Assembly: GCF_030815415.1 (NCBI RefSeq) | Contig: NZ_JAUSWW010000001.1 | Location: forward strand, 5,332,001-5,396,000 | From: Streptomyces canus | Lineage (GTDB): Bacteria; Actinomycetota; Actinomycetes; Streptomycetales; Streptomycetaceae | DNA: 64,000 bases | Direction: 5' to 3' | The notes under the pieces: model-generated | Told to the model about the DNA's origin: nothing | The model's database searches: none | What the model saw: only the letters and a program-made list of their open reading frames with translations | In this document: positions 35,921-44,927 of the stretch, in pieces | How the letters are laid out: each line of letters opens with the position of its first letter | Position numbering within the stretch: position 1 is the first letter of the stretch | Program-made: the position numbers and the translations under genes

Positions 35921-36430
35921 ATGGGACTGGACGAGCGTGTCGCCGAGTTGGAGCGCCGCGTCGCCGCGCTGGAAGGCACCGCAGCAGCGCCCGTGCCCGG
36001 ACCCCGCCTCGGTGAGGGCGGCTTCTGGGCCCTGGAGACGCTCAAGGAGCAGCTGGCCGCGCTGGGTGCCGAGGCCGGTGGCGTGCTGTTCACCGGCGCC
36101 GTCCGGATGATCTCCGGCGAGCGATACGTCTGGCAGCAGGGCGCCCTGACCGACGAGCTGCTGGACGGGGACTGGACGCCGGCCGCCGAGTCGTTCGCGG
36201 CGCTCGGCCACCCCGTCCGGCTGCGGCTCCTCAAGGAGATCTTCGGCGGCCGCCGCACCGCCGCCGAACTGGCCGAGCTGGACGACCTCGGCACGACCGG
36301 CCAGATCTACCACCACCTGCGCCAGCTCACCGCCGCCGGCTGGCTGCACACCAAGGGACGCGGCCGTTACGAGGTGCCGGGCACCCGCGTCGTACCACTC
36401 CTGGTGGCGCTGTCCGCAAGCCTGCCGTGA
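35921..36430 (+). CDS. ArsR-like winged-helix regulator
   Basis: A 169-residue protein. An N-terminal coiled-coil-like helix (DERVAELERRVAALEG) precedes a ligand-binding-like middle region; the C-terminal 75 residues form an ArsR winged helix: ESFAALGHPVRLRLLKEIFGGRRTAAELAELDDLGTTGQIYHHLRQLTAAGWLHTKGRG (positions about 90-150). No cysteine metal site is seen, so metal sensing is unlikely. ATG 35921 has no ribosome site; see the promoter entry. It is followed by the M23 peptidase gene after 82 bases, a possible target or partner. Confidence 0.82.
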   Translation: MGLDERVAELERRVAALEGTAAAPVPGPRLGEGGFWALETLKEQLAALGAEAGGVLFTGAVRMISGERYVWQQGALTDELLDGDWTPAAESFAALGHPVRLRLLKEIFGGRRTAAELAELDDLGTTGQIYHHLRQLTAAGWLHTKGRGRYEVPGTRVVPLLVALSASLP

Positions 36431-36512
36431 TCCGCAGGCCCGCCCTGATGCCGCTGCCGATCCTGCCCTGACTCCCAAACCCGCCCCGATACCTGTGATC
36501 CCTGGGGGAGCG

Positions 36513-37337
36513 ATGTCCGCACGCAAGTTCGCCATGACGACCTTCCGCTTACTGCAGATCGCCTTCGTCGCCCTGGTGATCGCGAGCCTCTGGCCTGGCC
36601 TGCCGTACCCGGGCTGGTGGAACTTCCTGGTCCTGGCGGCGGCGTACGTCCTGATCGCCGTGGTGAACCGGCAGAGCCGCAAGGGCATCGGGACCGCCCA
36701 CGCCCGCGAGGTCGCCCCACCCGTCACCGGCCGCTGGTCCGCGCTGAACAGCCCCGCCGACCGCACCCCGAGTCACGGCACCCACGCCTACGGACAGACG
36801 TACGCCATCGACATCGTGGCCGAACCCGAGCCTGGCGCCCGCCCCGGCTTCCACGCCCTGTGGCCCCTCGCCCGCCGCAACGGAGACTTCCCCGGCTTCG
36901 GCGCCCCTCTTCTCGCCGTCGCCGACGCCACCGTCGTGCGGGCCGTCGACGAGCACCGCGACCATCTCAGCCGCACGTCCCTGCCCGGCCTGATCTACCT
37001 GATGCTCGTCGAGGGATCGGTGCGCGAGATGGGCGGCGTCGGGCGGATCGTCGGCAACCACGTGGTGCTCGACCTCGGCGACGGCACCTTCGCGCTCTAC
37101 GCCCATCTGCGCCGCGGCTCCCTCACCGTCGCCGAGGGGGAGAAGGTGCGCGCCGGGCAGCCGCTCGCCCAGTGCGGGAACTCCGGCAACTCCTCCGAAC
37201 CCCACCTGCACTTCCAGCTCATGGACGGCCCCGACCCGGACACCGCCCGCGGCCTCCCCTTCACCTGGCGGGGCCTCGGCGTCCCCCGCAACCGCGAGAT
37301 CTTCGACGCCCCCGTGCCGAGCAGCCGGCCCGCCTGA
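36513..37337 (+). CDS. M23 family metallopeptidase, membrane-anchored, with a TTA codon
   Basis: A 274-residue protein with two N-terminal membrane helices (about 11-30 and 36-50) and a C-terminal LytM/M23 domain: THAYGQTYAIDIV with zinc-binding His and Asp, GNHVVLDLGDGTFALYAHL, and the HxH motif in NSSEPHLHFQL. Such enzymes cut peptidoglycan cross-bridges. ATG 36513 follows GGGGGAG. Codon 13 (36549-36551) is TTA, the rare Leu codon read only by the bldA tRNA in Streptomyces, so translation may be limited to development or late growth. The predicted topology would place the domain outside the cell. Confidence 0.85.
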   Translation: MSARKFAMTTFRLLQIAFVALVIASLWPGLPYPGWWNFLVLAAAYVLIAVVNRQSRKGIGTAHAREVAPPVTGRWSALNSPADRTPSHGTHAYGQTYAIDIVAEPEPGARPGFHALWPLARRNGDFPGFGAPLLAVADATVVRAVDEHRDHLSRTSLPGLIYLMLVEGSVREMGGVGRIVGNHVVLDLGDGTFALYAHLRRGSLTVAEGEKVRAGQPLAQCGNSGNSSEPHLHFQLMDGPDPDTARGLPFTWRGLGVPRNREIFDAPVPSSRPA

Positions 37338-37457
37338 GCGGCCTTGGCGAAGTCCAGGGCGGGGCTGTATCGACATGCGGCTCCACCGCGTGGGCGCGAA
37401 CAGCCCGGCCCGCAGCTTCAGCACCGACCTTCCAACGGAGCGCCTAGGCTTGATCAC

Positions 37458-38255
37458 ATGCCACCGGCCAAGAAGCGCGCCCGCACCTACGACTCCGCGA
37501 AGATCCGCACCGCGGTACTCACCCAGTTCGGGCACGTACGGCAGGCCGTCGGCACGCTGAGCGAGGAGCAGCTCGCGAGTCCCACCCGCCTCGGTGACTG
37601 GACCGTCCGCGAGCTGGCCGCGCACATCACGATGGCCGTCGACGCCATCAGCCGCGGCCTGGAGCGCGACGAGCCGGAGAAGCCCGCACTGACCCTCCTG
37701 GAGTGGCCCTCCACCACCGCCCCCCGGGCGGACGACATCGACGACGGCACCCGCGACCTCGCCGCCGCCCACCCCGACCTCGACGCCCTGTACGCCGACA
37801 CCGAGGACCGCTTCGCGCACAAGCTCGCGCAGACCCCCGGCGACCGCCTCATCGGCAGCCGCACCGGCGCCATGACCCTCGCCGACTACCTGGTCACCCG
37901 CACCGTCGAACTCGTCGTCCACACCGACGACCTGAACGTCGCCGTGCCGGGCCTGGACATCCCGTACGACCGCCAGGCCCTGGCCGCCTGCACCCGCCTC
38001 CTCGCCGACGCCCTCGCCGCGAAGGCCCCCGGCGGCTCGACCGAGGTGCGGATCCCGCCGTACGCCGTCGTGCAGTGCGTCGAGGGGCTCCGCCACACCC
38101 GAGGCACCCCGCCCAACGTCGTCGAGACCGACCCGCTGACCTGGATCCGGCTCGCGACCGGACGGGTGGCGTGGCCGGAGGCGATCGAGGACGCGAAGGT
38201 CAGTGCCAGCGGGGAACGGGCGGATCTCGGCGGATTGCTGCCCCTGATGGGGTGA
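37458..38255 (+). CDS. Maleylpyruvate isomerase family mycothiol-dependent protein
   Basis: A 265-residue protein of the DinB-like superfamily with the actinobacterial mycothiol-dependent layout: QLASPTRLGDWTVRELAAHITMAVDAI (about 35-60) with the metal-binding His, TVELVVHTDDLNVAVP with a second His, and a sterol-carrier-like C-terminal region DPLTWIRLATGRVAWPEAI. These proteins usually transfer or isomerise substrates using mycothiol; the substrate is not known. A TAGGCT hexamer 7 bases before ATG 37458 and no ribosome site suggest leaderless mRNA. Confidence 0.82.
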   Translation: MPPAKKRARTYDSAKIRTAVLTQFGHVRQAVGTLSEEQLASPTRLGDWTVRELAAHITMAVDAISRGLERDEPEKPALTLLEWPSTTAPRADDIDDGTRDLAAAHPDLDALYADTEDRFAHKLAQTPGDRLIGSRTGAMTLADYLVTRTVELVVHTDDLNVAVPGLDIPYDRQALAACTRLLADALAAKAPGGSTEVRIPPYAVVQCVEGLRHTRGTPPNVVETDPLTWIRLATGRVAWPEAIEDAKVSASGERADLGGLLPLMG

Positions 38256-38304
38256 ACCGGTCGCCGGCAAGGAACCGGTCTTCCGTCCCTCCCGTCCCAT
38301 CGGC

Positions 38305-38757
38305 ATGGATAAACAGCGACTGATCCTCGTGGTCCTGACCGTGCTCCCGCTCGCCGCGGCGTGCGGCACCGACAAGGCGGGCAGCGGTTCGGTCGACGCC
38401 GAGAAACCCGTCACCGGCGTCCACTGGAGCGTCGACAGCGTCACCGTGGACGGCAAGACCCACAAGGCACCGGACGGGGCGAACGTGGAGTTGGAGGACG
38501 GCAAGGCCGCGGGCAACTACGGCTGCAACCACTTCAACGCCAAGGTCACCACCGCCGAGGACGGCACCATCCGGCTCAGCCACGCCACGACCACCAGGAT
38601 GGCCTGCGAGAAGCCGGTCATGACCTTCGAGCAGACCCTCGCCGACACCCTCGTCGGCGGCGCCCTGAAGACCGCCGTCACCGACGACCACCTCACGCTC
38701 ACCACCGCGAGCGGAGACACCGTGCGCCTGACCGAGGCCGCCGAGTCCACCGGCTGA
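38305..38757 (+). CDS. META-domain lipoprotein
   Basis: A 150-residue lipoprotein: signal MDKQRLILVVLTVLPLAAAC with lipobox LAAAC (Cys 20), then a META/HslJ-like domain: VHWSVDSVTVDG, GNYGCNHFNAKVT and TRMACEKPVMTFEQTLADTL. The conserved pair of cysteines in the mature part may form a disulfide. HslJ-like proteins are linked to envelope stress or drug tolerance; the role here is unknown. It lies between the isomerase-like gene and purF. Confidence 0.85.
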   Translation: MDKQRLILVVLTVLPLAAACGTDKAGSGSVDAEKPVTGVHWSVDSVTVDGKTHKAPDGANVELEDGKAAGNYGCNHFNAKVTTAEDGTIRLSHATTTRMACEKPVMTFEQTLADTLVGGALKTAVTDDHLTLTTASGDTVRLTEAAESTG

Positions 38758-38880
38758 GAGGTGTGCGACACCTCACTCATATATCCGGAGGGCCGTCGAT
38801 CCACCGCGCTGACCAGCCAAAACGAAAAAACCGCCAAAGCGGTCGCCGCCCGGTGGTGCAACAAAGGCACGTATCCCCAA

Positions 38881-38910
38881 TTCGGACCAGTGGTCGACCT
38901 CGCCTACACT
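38881..38910 (+). promoter_or_regulatory. Candidate purF promoter, close to the start codon
   Basis: TACACT (38905-38910) lies 7 bases before GTG 38918, with TTCGGA (38881-38886) 18 bases upstream as a weak -35. No ribosome site precedes the GTG. Transcription would start about at the GTG (leaderless). Confidence 0.45.
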
Positions 38911-38917
38911 CGAGAAC

Positions 38918-40447
38918 GTGCCACGTGGTGACGGTCGACTCAATCATGATCTGCTCCCCGGCGAGAAAGGCCCCCAGGACGCTTGCGGCGTCTTCGGGGT
39001 CTGGGCTCCGGGTGAAGAGGTCGCCAAGCTCACTTACTTCGGGCTCTACGCCCTCCAGCATCGGGGCCAGGAATCCGCGGGTATCGCGGTCAGCAATGGC
39101 TCCCAGATCCTCGTCTTCAAGGACATGGGGCTCGTTTCCCAGGTCTTCGACGAGACTTCTCTCGGTTCGCTCCAGGGTCATATCGCGGTCGGTCACGCCC
39201 GCTACTCGACCACCGGCGCCTCTGTCTGGGAGAACGCCCAGCCGACGTTCCGTGCCACCGCGCACGGCTCGATCGCGCTCGGCCACAACGGCAACCTGGT
39301 CAACACGGCGCAGCTCGCCGAGATGGTCGCCGACCTCCCCAAGGACACCAACGGCCGCTCGACGCGGGTGGCCGCCACCAACGACACCGACCTGCTCACC
39401 GCGCTCCTCGCGGCCCAGGTCGACGACGACGGCAAGCCGCTGACCATCGAGGAAGCCTCCCCGAAGGTCCTCCCCCAGGTCCGCGGCGCGTTCTCCCTCG
39501 TCTTCATGAACGAGCACACCCTCTACGCCGCCCGCGACCCGCAGGGCATCCGCCCGCTGGTGCTCGGCCGTCTGGAGCGCGGCTGGGTCGTCGCCTCCGA
39601 GGGCGCCGCCCTCGACATCTGCGGCGCGAGCTTCGTCCGTGAGATCGAGCCGGGCGAGTTCATCGCCATCGACGAGAACGGTCTGCGCAGCTCCCGCTTC
39701 GCGGAAGCAAAGCCCAAGGGCTGTGTCTTCGAGTACGTGTACCTGGCCCGCCCCGACACCGACATCGCCGGCCGCAACGTCTACCTCTCCCGTGTGGAGA
39801 TGGGCCGCAAGCTGGCGAAGGAAGCCCCGGTCGAGGCCGATCTGGTCATAGCGACCCCGGAGTCCGGCACCCCGGCGGCGATCGGTTACGCGGAGGCGAG
39901 CGGAATCCCGTTCGGCGCGGGTCTGGTGAAGAACGCGTACGTCGGTCGTACGTTCATCCAGCCCTCGCAGACGATCCGGCAGCTCGGCATCCGTCTGAAG
40001 CTGAACCCGCTGAAGGAAGTCATCAAGGGCAAGCGCCTGGTCGTCGTCGACGACTCGATCGTGCGCGGCAACACCCAGCGGGCGCTGGTGCGGATGCTCC
40101 GCGAGGCCGGGGCGGCCGAGGTCCACATCCGGATCTCCTCCCCGCCCGTGAAGTGGCCCTGCTTCTTCGGCATAGATTTCGCGACCCGTGCCGAGCTCAT
40201 CGCCAACGGCATGACCATCGACGAGATCGGCGTCTCGCTGGGCGCCGACTCCCTGGCGTACATCTCCCTCGACGGCATGATCGAGGCGACCACCATCGCC
40301 AAGCCGAACCTCTGCCGCGCCTGCTTCGACGGCGAGTACCCGATGGAGCTCCCGGACCCGGAGCTGCTCGGCAAGCAGCTCCTGGAGACCGAACTGGCCG
40401 CCGGCCCGGCGGCCACGGCGGCGGCCGACGCGATCCGTCGCCCGTAG
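38918..40447 (+). CDS. purF: Amidophosphoribosyltransferase
   Basis: A 509-residue enzyme for the committed step of purine synthesis (PRPP plus glutamine to phosphoribosylamine). The class II glutaminase Cys follows a propeptide (QDACGVFG, Cys 23), typical of the Bacillus-type enzyme that needs removal of a leader. YALQHRGQESAGI, GHARYSTTG and the PRPP loop VVVDDSIVRGNTQ are present. Cysteines in WPCFFGIDF and NLCRACFDG fit the Fe-S cluster of this type. Monocistronic or with purM 57 bases later. Confidence 0.97.
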   Translation: MPRGDGRLNHDLLPGEKGPQDACGVFGVWAPGEEVAKLTYFGLYALQHRGQESAGIAVSNGSQILVFKDMGLVSQVFDETSLGSLQGHIAVGHARYSTTGASVWENAQPTFRATAHGSIALGHNGNLVNTAQLAEMVADLPKDTNGRSTRVAATNDTDLLTALLAAQVDDDGKPLTIEEASPKVLPQVRGAFSLVFMNEHTLYAARDPQGIRPLVLGRLERGWVVASEGAALDICGASFVREIEPGEFIAIDENGLRSSRFAEAKPKGCVFEYVYLARPDTDIAGRNVYLSRVEMGRKLAKEAPVEADLVIATPESGTPAAIGYAEASGIPFGAGLVKNAYVGRTFIQPSQTIRQLGIRLKLNPLKEVIKGKRLVVVDDSIVRGNTQRALVRMLREAGAAEVHIRISSPPVKWPCFFGIDFATRAELIANGMTIDEIGVSLGADSLAYISLDGMIEATTIAKPNLCRACFDGEYPMELPDPELLGKQLLETELAAGPAATAAADAIRRP

Positions 40448-40504
40448 CCCGTGCCGTGCCTTTTTTGAATACGTCTGCAGTACGACACGAAAGTTCTCAC
40501 CGTC

Positions 40505-41572
40505 ATGTCTGAGACAACTGGTGCCAGCTACGCAGCCGCGGGCGTCGACATCGAAGCGGGAGACCGCGCCGTAGAACTCATGAAGGAGTGGGTGAAGAAG
40601 ACCCAGCGCCCCGAGGTCCTCGGCGGCCTCGGCGGTTTCGCCGGCCTCTTCGACGCCTCCGCCCTCAAGAACTACGAGCGGCCCCTCCTCGCCTCCGCGA
40701 CCGACGGCGTCGGCACAAAGGTCGACATCGCGCGCCAGCTGGGCGTCTACGACACGATCGGCCATGACCTGGTCGCGATGGTCATGGACGACATCGTGGT
40801 GTGCGGTGCCGAGCCGCTGTTCATGACCGACTACATCTGCGTCGGCAAGGTCCACCCCGAGCGGGTAGCCGCGATCGTCAAGGGCATCGCCGAGGGCTGT
40901 GTCCTCGCCGGCTGCGCCCTGGTGGGCGGCGAGACGGCCGAGCACCCCGGTCTGCTGGGTCCGGACGACTTCGACGTCGCCGGCGCCGGTACGGGCGTCG
41001 TGGAGGCCGACCGGCTGCTGGGCCCGGATCGTATCCGTACGGGTGACGCGGTCATCGCCATGGCGTCGTCCGGTCTTCACTCGAACGGGTACTCGCTCGT
41101 CCGCCACGTCCTGCTGAACGAGGCGGGCCTGTCCCTGGGCGCCCGGATCGAGGAGCTCGGCCGCACCCTCGGCGAGGAACTCCTGGAGCCCACCAAGATC
41201 TACTCACTGGACTGCCTGGCGCTCACCCGCACCACCGACGTGCACGCGTACAGCCACGTCACGGGAGGCGGTCTCGCGGCCAACCTGGCCCGCGTGATCC
41301 CGGACGGGCTGCACGCGATCGTCGACCGCTCCACCTGGACCCCGGCCCCGATCTTCGACCTCGTCGGCAGGACGGGTCAGGTCGAGCGCCTGGAGCTGGA
41401 GAAGACCCTCAACATGGGCGTCGGCATGATCGCCATCGTCCCCGAGGAGTCGGCCGACGTGGCGCTGAGGACCCTGGCCGACCGTGGGGTCGAGGCGTGG
41501 GTGGCCGGCGAGATCACGGACCGCGGCGACCACACCATGGGCGCCGAGCTGGTCAGTACTTATTCGATCTAG
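40505..41572 (+). CDS. purM: Phosphoribosylformylglycinamidine cyclo-ligase
   Basis: A 355-residue AIR synthetase: FGAM to AIR with ATP. Motifs: GDRAVELMKEWVKKTQRPEVLGGLGGFAGLF reduced here to its core GGLGGFAGLFD, ATDGVGTKVDIA, VMDDIVVCGAEPLFMTDY, GGETAEHPG and SGLHSNGYSLVR. It follows purF on the same strand with a 57-base gap that has a TTTTTTG stretch, so it may be partly independent. A hairpin after it separates it from the convergent DUF3073 gene. Confidence 0.97.
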   Translation: MSETTGASYAAAGVDIEAGDRAVELMKEWVKKTQRPEVLGGLGGFAGLFDASALKNYERPLLASATDGVGTKVDIARQLGVYDTIGHDLVAMVMDDIVVCGAEPLFMTDYICVGKVHPERVAAIVKGIAEGCVLAGCALVGGETAEHPGLLGPDDFDVAGAGTGVVEADRLLGPDRIRTGDAVIAMASSGLHSNGYSLVRHVLLNEAGLSLGARIEELGRTLGEELLEPTKIYSLDCLALTRTTDVHAYSHVTGGGLAANLARVIPDGLHAIVDRSTWTPAPIFDLVGRTGQVERLELEKTLNMGVGMIAIVPEESADVALRTLADRGVEAWVAGEITDRGDHTMGAELVSTYSI

Positions 41573-41618
41573 AGCACCCGAGAGCATGACGCCGCGGAGA
41601 TCCTGACGGCAGCGCAAA

Positions 41619-41654
41619 ACCCGGTCCGGTGGTGTGGACCACATCGGACCGGGT
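41619..41654. terminator. Terminator shared by purM and the DUF3073 gene
   Basis: 10-bp perfect stem ACCCGGTCCG / CGGACCGGGT in a convergent intergenic region. Confidence 0.8.
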
Positions 41655-41671
41655 GAAGCGCAGCTGGAGCG

Positions 41672-41926
41672 TCAAGCGCCGCGGCGTTGAGACGTGGGAC
41701 CGGACTCGTCGTCCTCGTCCTCATCGTCGTCGTTATAGAGATCCGCGTACTGGGAGTACGGGTCGTCTTCGTCCTCGTCGTCCTCGAACGGTTCGCCATT
41801 CGGCGGTTGGTTCGAAGTCGAAGCGCCCAGCTCATTGGCCAGACGCGAGAGGTCAGTCCCGCCGCTGCTGTACTTCAGCTGGCGGGCGACCTTCGTCTGC
41901 TTGGCCTTTGCCCGGCCGCGCCCCAT
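41672..41926 (-). CDS. DUF3073 family small acidic protein
   Basis: An 84-residue protein: basic start MGRGRAKAKQTKVARQLKYSS, SLARLANELG-like core (LSRLANELGAS), then a strongly acidic DDEDEDDPYSQYADLYNDDDEDEDD tail whose longest parts are Asp/Glu runs. This matches DUF3073, found near purM in actinobacteria; function unknown. GAGGGGG precedes ATG 41926. Codon choice is typical of the host. Confidence 0.88.
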   Translation of the reverse strand: MGRGRAKAKQTKVARQLKYSSGGTDLSRLANELGASTSNQPPNGEPFEDDEDEDDPYSQYADLYNDDDEDEDDESGPTSQRRGA

Positions 41927-42222
41927 GGCTCGACCCCCTCGGATACGGGGCTCGGTGGCCCCAGAGTCTTGACACGCGTTCATGATCTGGAACGGGCTCT
42001 CCGCAGAGAGACCGGTCCGTAGGGCTTCCACGGTACCTGAGCCCACGCCCGTACGGTACGTCGCCCGCAGTACGTGCCGGGACCCTCGACCCTCAGAGTG
42101 CCCTTTCCCTGCTGGTCAACCGCGATTTTAACCACTTCTTGGCGGCCGACCCGCCGACGAACGTGAGAGTTCTCTCTAAGTGCCCGTCGGCGGGTACCGG
42201 CCAGAGGGCCGCGGACGCCGGA

Positions 42223-43320
42223 TCAGCGCGCCCTGCGGGCCGCCGCCGCCTCGTGCATCCGCTGCTCGGCGATCCGGTCGGCCGCGGCGGCCGGCGGGAT
42301 TCCGTCACTCTTCGCACGTGCGAATATGGCGAGTGTGGTGTCGTAGATCCTCGCGGCCTTCGCCTTGCACCGCTCGAAGTCGAAGCCGTGCAGTTCGTCG
42401 GCGACCTGGATGACCCCGCCGGCGTTCACCACGTAGTCCGGCGCGTAGAGGATCCCGCGGTCGGCGAGGTCCTTTTCCACGCCGGGGTGGGCGAGCTGGT
42501 TGTTGGCGGCGCCGCAGACCACCTTGGCGGTCAGCGCCGGGACGGTGTCGTCGTTGAGGGCGCCGCCGAGCGCGCAGGGGGCGTAGATGTCGAGGCCCTC
42601 GGCGCGGATCAGGGTCGCGGTGTCGGCGACGGCCGTCACACCTGTCGGATGCGCGGCGAGGATCCGCCCCACGGCCTCCTCGCGGACGTCCGTGACGACG
42701 ACCTCGGCGCCCTCCGCCCGCAGGTGCTCCACCAGGTGGTGGCCGACCTTCCCGACACCCGCGATGCCGATCTTCCGCCCGGCCAGCGAGGGGCTGCCCC
42801 ACAGGTGCTGGGCGGAGGCGCGCATGCCCTGGTAGACGCCGAACGACGTCAGCACGGAGGAGTCGCCGGCGCCGCCGTTCTCGGGGGAACGCCCGGTCGT
42901 CCAGCGGCACTCGCGCGCCACGACGTCCATGTCGGCCACATACGTACCGACGTCGCAGGCGGTGACGTAGCGCCCACCGAGCGAGGCCACGAACCGGCCG
43001 TAGGCGAGCAGCAGCTCCTCGGTCTTGACGGTGTCCGGGTCGCCGATGATCACGGCTTTGCCACCGCCGTGGTCCAGCCCGGCCATGGCGTTCTTGTACG
43101 ACATCCCGCGCGCGAGGTTCAGGGCGTCGGCGACGGCCTCCTCCTCGGTCGCGTACGGGTAGAAGCGCGTGCCGCCGAGCGCGGGGCCCAGCGCGGTGGA
43201 GTGGATGGCGATGACGGCCTTGAGGCCGCTGGCACGGTCCTGGCAGAGCACGACTTGCTCATGACCGCCCTGGTCCGAGTGGAACAGGGTGTGCAGGACG
43301 CCGGCTGATACGTCGGTCAC
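42223..43320 (-). CDS. vdh: Valine (branched-chain amino acid) dehydrogenase
   Basis: A 365-residue Glu/Leu/Phe/Val dehydrogenase. Catalytic region GPALGGTRFYPY, ARGMSYKNAMAGLDHGGGKAVI with the active Lys residues, and Rossmann motif GIAGVGKVGHHL. It oxidatively deaminates valine and other branched amino acids with NAD, feeding acyl-CoA precursors of fatty acids and polyketides. GTG 43320 has AGGAG 8 bases upstream. Position between purM and bldC is that of the known Streptomyces vdh. Confidence 0.92.
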   Translation of the reverse strand: MTDVSAGVLHTLFHSDQGGHEQVVLCQDRASGLKAVIAIHSTALGPALGGTRFYPYATEEEAVADALNLARGMSYKNAMAGLDHGGGKAVIIGDPDTVKTEELLLAYGRFVASLGGRYVTACDVGTYVADMDVVARECRWTTGRSPENGGAGDSSVLTSFGVYQGMRASAQHLWGSPSLAGRKIGIAGVGKVGHHLVEHLRAEGAEVVVTDVREEAVGRILAAHPTGVTAVADTATLIRAEGLDIYAPCALGGALNDDTVPALTAKVVCGAANNQLAHPGVEKDLADRGILYAPDYVVNAGGVIQVADELHGFDFERCKAKAARIYDTTLAIFARAKSDGIPPAAAADRIAEQRMHEAAAARRAR

Positions 43321-43542
43321 TGTGGTGACTCCTGGGTAAAGAGCGGCGGTTGGGACCAGCTCCCGTAAGGGTGGCGGGCGCTGTGAGCATGAGATTAGAG
43401 CCTGGGTGCCGCTGCCTACGGCGCCGTGCTCAGGATCACCTGCCGGCGGAGTACGCCCGTGGGACGATTTGCATAGATTTCCCGCTCGTTTGTGGGCGGG
43501 TTCCGCAGGTTTTCCTGGCAGTGGGCGGGGGAGGGAGCAGGC

Positions 43543-44385
43543 GTGCCCAAGGTGTCCTCGGTGGTCGTCCCGTACGCGACCTATCTGCGCGTGTACGAGC
43601 CGCTGGCGGCCTTCCCGGAGCGGGAACGCGGCCACTGGACGCGCTACGCCCGCCGCCCCGACCGCCCCTCGTACCAGGACGAACTGCGCCGCTCCCTGGC
43701 CGACTTGCTGCCCACCCCGCCGATCGCGGTGCCGGTGCACGAGAGCGCCGACGCGTTCGTGCTGGACGTGGACGGGGTGGTCTGCGTCTGTCCCTGGCGG
43801 ACCCGGCTGCGCGGCTGGCTGGCGCTCCAGGAGCTGCCCGAGGAGCTGCCGAAGCCGGTCCTGGACGCGGTGCTGCCGGAGGTCGTACGGCACCAGGCGG
43901 CCCAGGACTACGAGCGCTGGCTGGTCCGCAACCCCGACGCCCGGCCCTGGATCCGCACCTCGACCTGGCAGGTGCCGCTGCACTGGTTCGTGCTGGTGGC
44001 CGACGAGGAACGGTCCTTCGACAAGGGCTCGGGCGAGATCCCGCCGACGCTGCGCTACCGGACGCCGATGGTGCAGGCCCGGCGACGGGTGGCGCGGGCC
44101 CTGCGGACCCTGAAGGACACCGTCGACGAGGGGCCGCTCACCGACGGTCTGGTGGACGTGGGGCGCTGGCTGGAGGAGTTCCACCCGCGCTCGCACGTCG
44201 AGCTGGACTACGGCGGTCTGGTGCACACCCTGCCGACCGGCGAGCTCGAGGACGACCACTCGGCGGCCGACGTGGCCGCCGGGATCGAGGCCTTGCGGCT
44301 CGGCGACGGGGCGGCCGCGGGAGAGGCGTACGCACGGCTCGTGGAGCGGTGGCGGTCGGTGCGGGACCGGCGGTCCGCGAACTAG
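43543..44385 (+). CDS. Conserved hypothetical protein
   Basis: A 280-residue soluble protein with no recognised domain. It begins PKVSSVVVPYATYLRVYEPLAAFPE, has LPTPPIAVPVHESADAFVLDVDG and CVCPWRTRLRGWLALQELPEELP in the middle, and a WFVLVADEERSFD block followed by TLRYRTPMVQARRRVARALRTLKD. GTG 43543 follows GGGGGAGGGA. It is divergent from vdh, and upstream of bldC, a position where a conserved actinomycete hypothetical is usual. Function unknown. Confidence 0.8.
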   Translation: MPKVSSVVVPYATYLRVYEPLAAFPERERGHWTRYARRPDRPSYQDELRRSLADLLPTPPIAVPVHESADAFVLDVDGVVCVCPWRTRLRGWLALQELPEELPKPVLDAVLPEVVRHQAAQDYERWLVRNPDARPWIRTSTWQVPLHWFVLVADEERSFDKGSGEIPPTLRYRTPMVQARRRVARALRTLKDTVDEGPLTDGLVDVGRWLEEFHPRSHVELDYGGLVHTLPTGELEDDHSAADVAAGIEALRLGDGAAAGEAYARLVERWRSVRDRRSAN

Positions 44386-44927
44386 GTGTTCCGTGAACTG
44401 AGTGTGCCCTGGGTCACTTTGGTCACGAACTGGCGTTTGACCTGACGCCCGTTTTGGGGTTTCGTCCTCGGTCAAGGTGTCACCAAGTTTCCCCTGATGC
44501 TCCGCCAACAAGGGACGTAGGTCCCGATCCGGGCGTACGCCTCACTGTGTGTCAAGCGTGACGGACCGCACGTACCCGGCTCTTGCATCTCTTCCCCCTC
44601 CTCATGCCAAAATAGGACAAGGGGCCCGGGGGAGGTTCCGCTTTGGGGGGTCTGGTGACTCCTGATCGCTCTGTGACTGATCGTCACAGTGGCGTGACTG
44701 TCCGCTATGGCATGGTCCATCGGCCTCTGTCGCCGATGAACACCTGGGGGGCAATTCCATCGGTTTGGCCGACGCGGCTGGACAGATGGTGTAGTTGTAG
44801 TGCCGAGGACAAGCCGTTCGTCCTATAACCGACTCGACCCGCACACGCCATTTCGGGCAACGCGGGTCAAGGTGCAGAATTTAGAGGAATGAACCGAGAA
44901 GGTTCGGTTCTCCCGAGGAGGCCGCTC
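44386..44927. promoter_or_regulatory. bldC upstream region with an inverted repeat
   Basis: A 540-base gap without a supported gene. At 44671-44689 CTGTGAC and GTCACAG flank TGATC, a perfect 7-base inverted repeat about 240 bases before bldC. The region is visibly less GC-rich than coding DNA and must contain the bldC promoter and a long leader or distant control sites. Confidence 0.5.

Noticed and set aside
44472..44844. Short minus-strand open frames in the bldC upstream gap
   Set aside because: No ribosome site, no third-position GC bias, no recognisable product.
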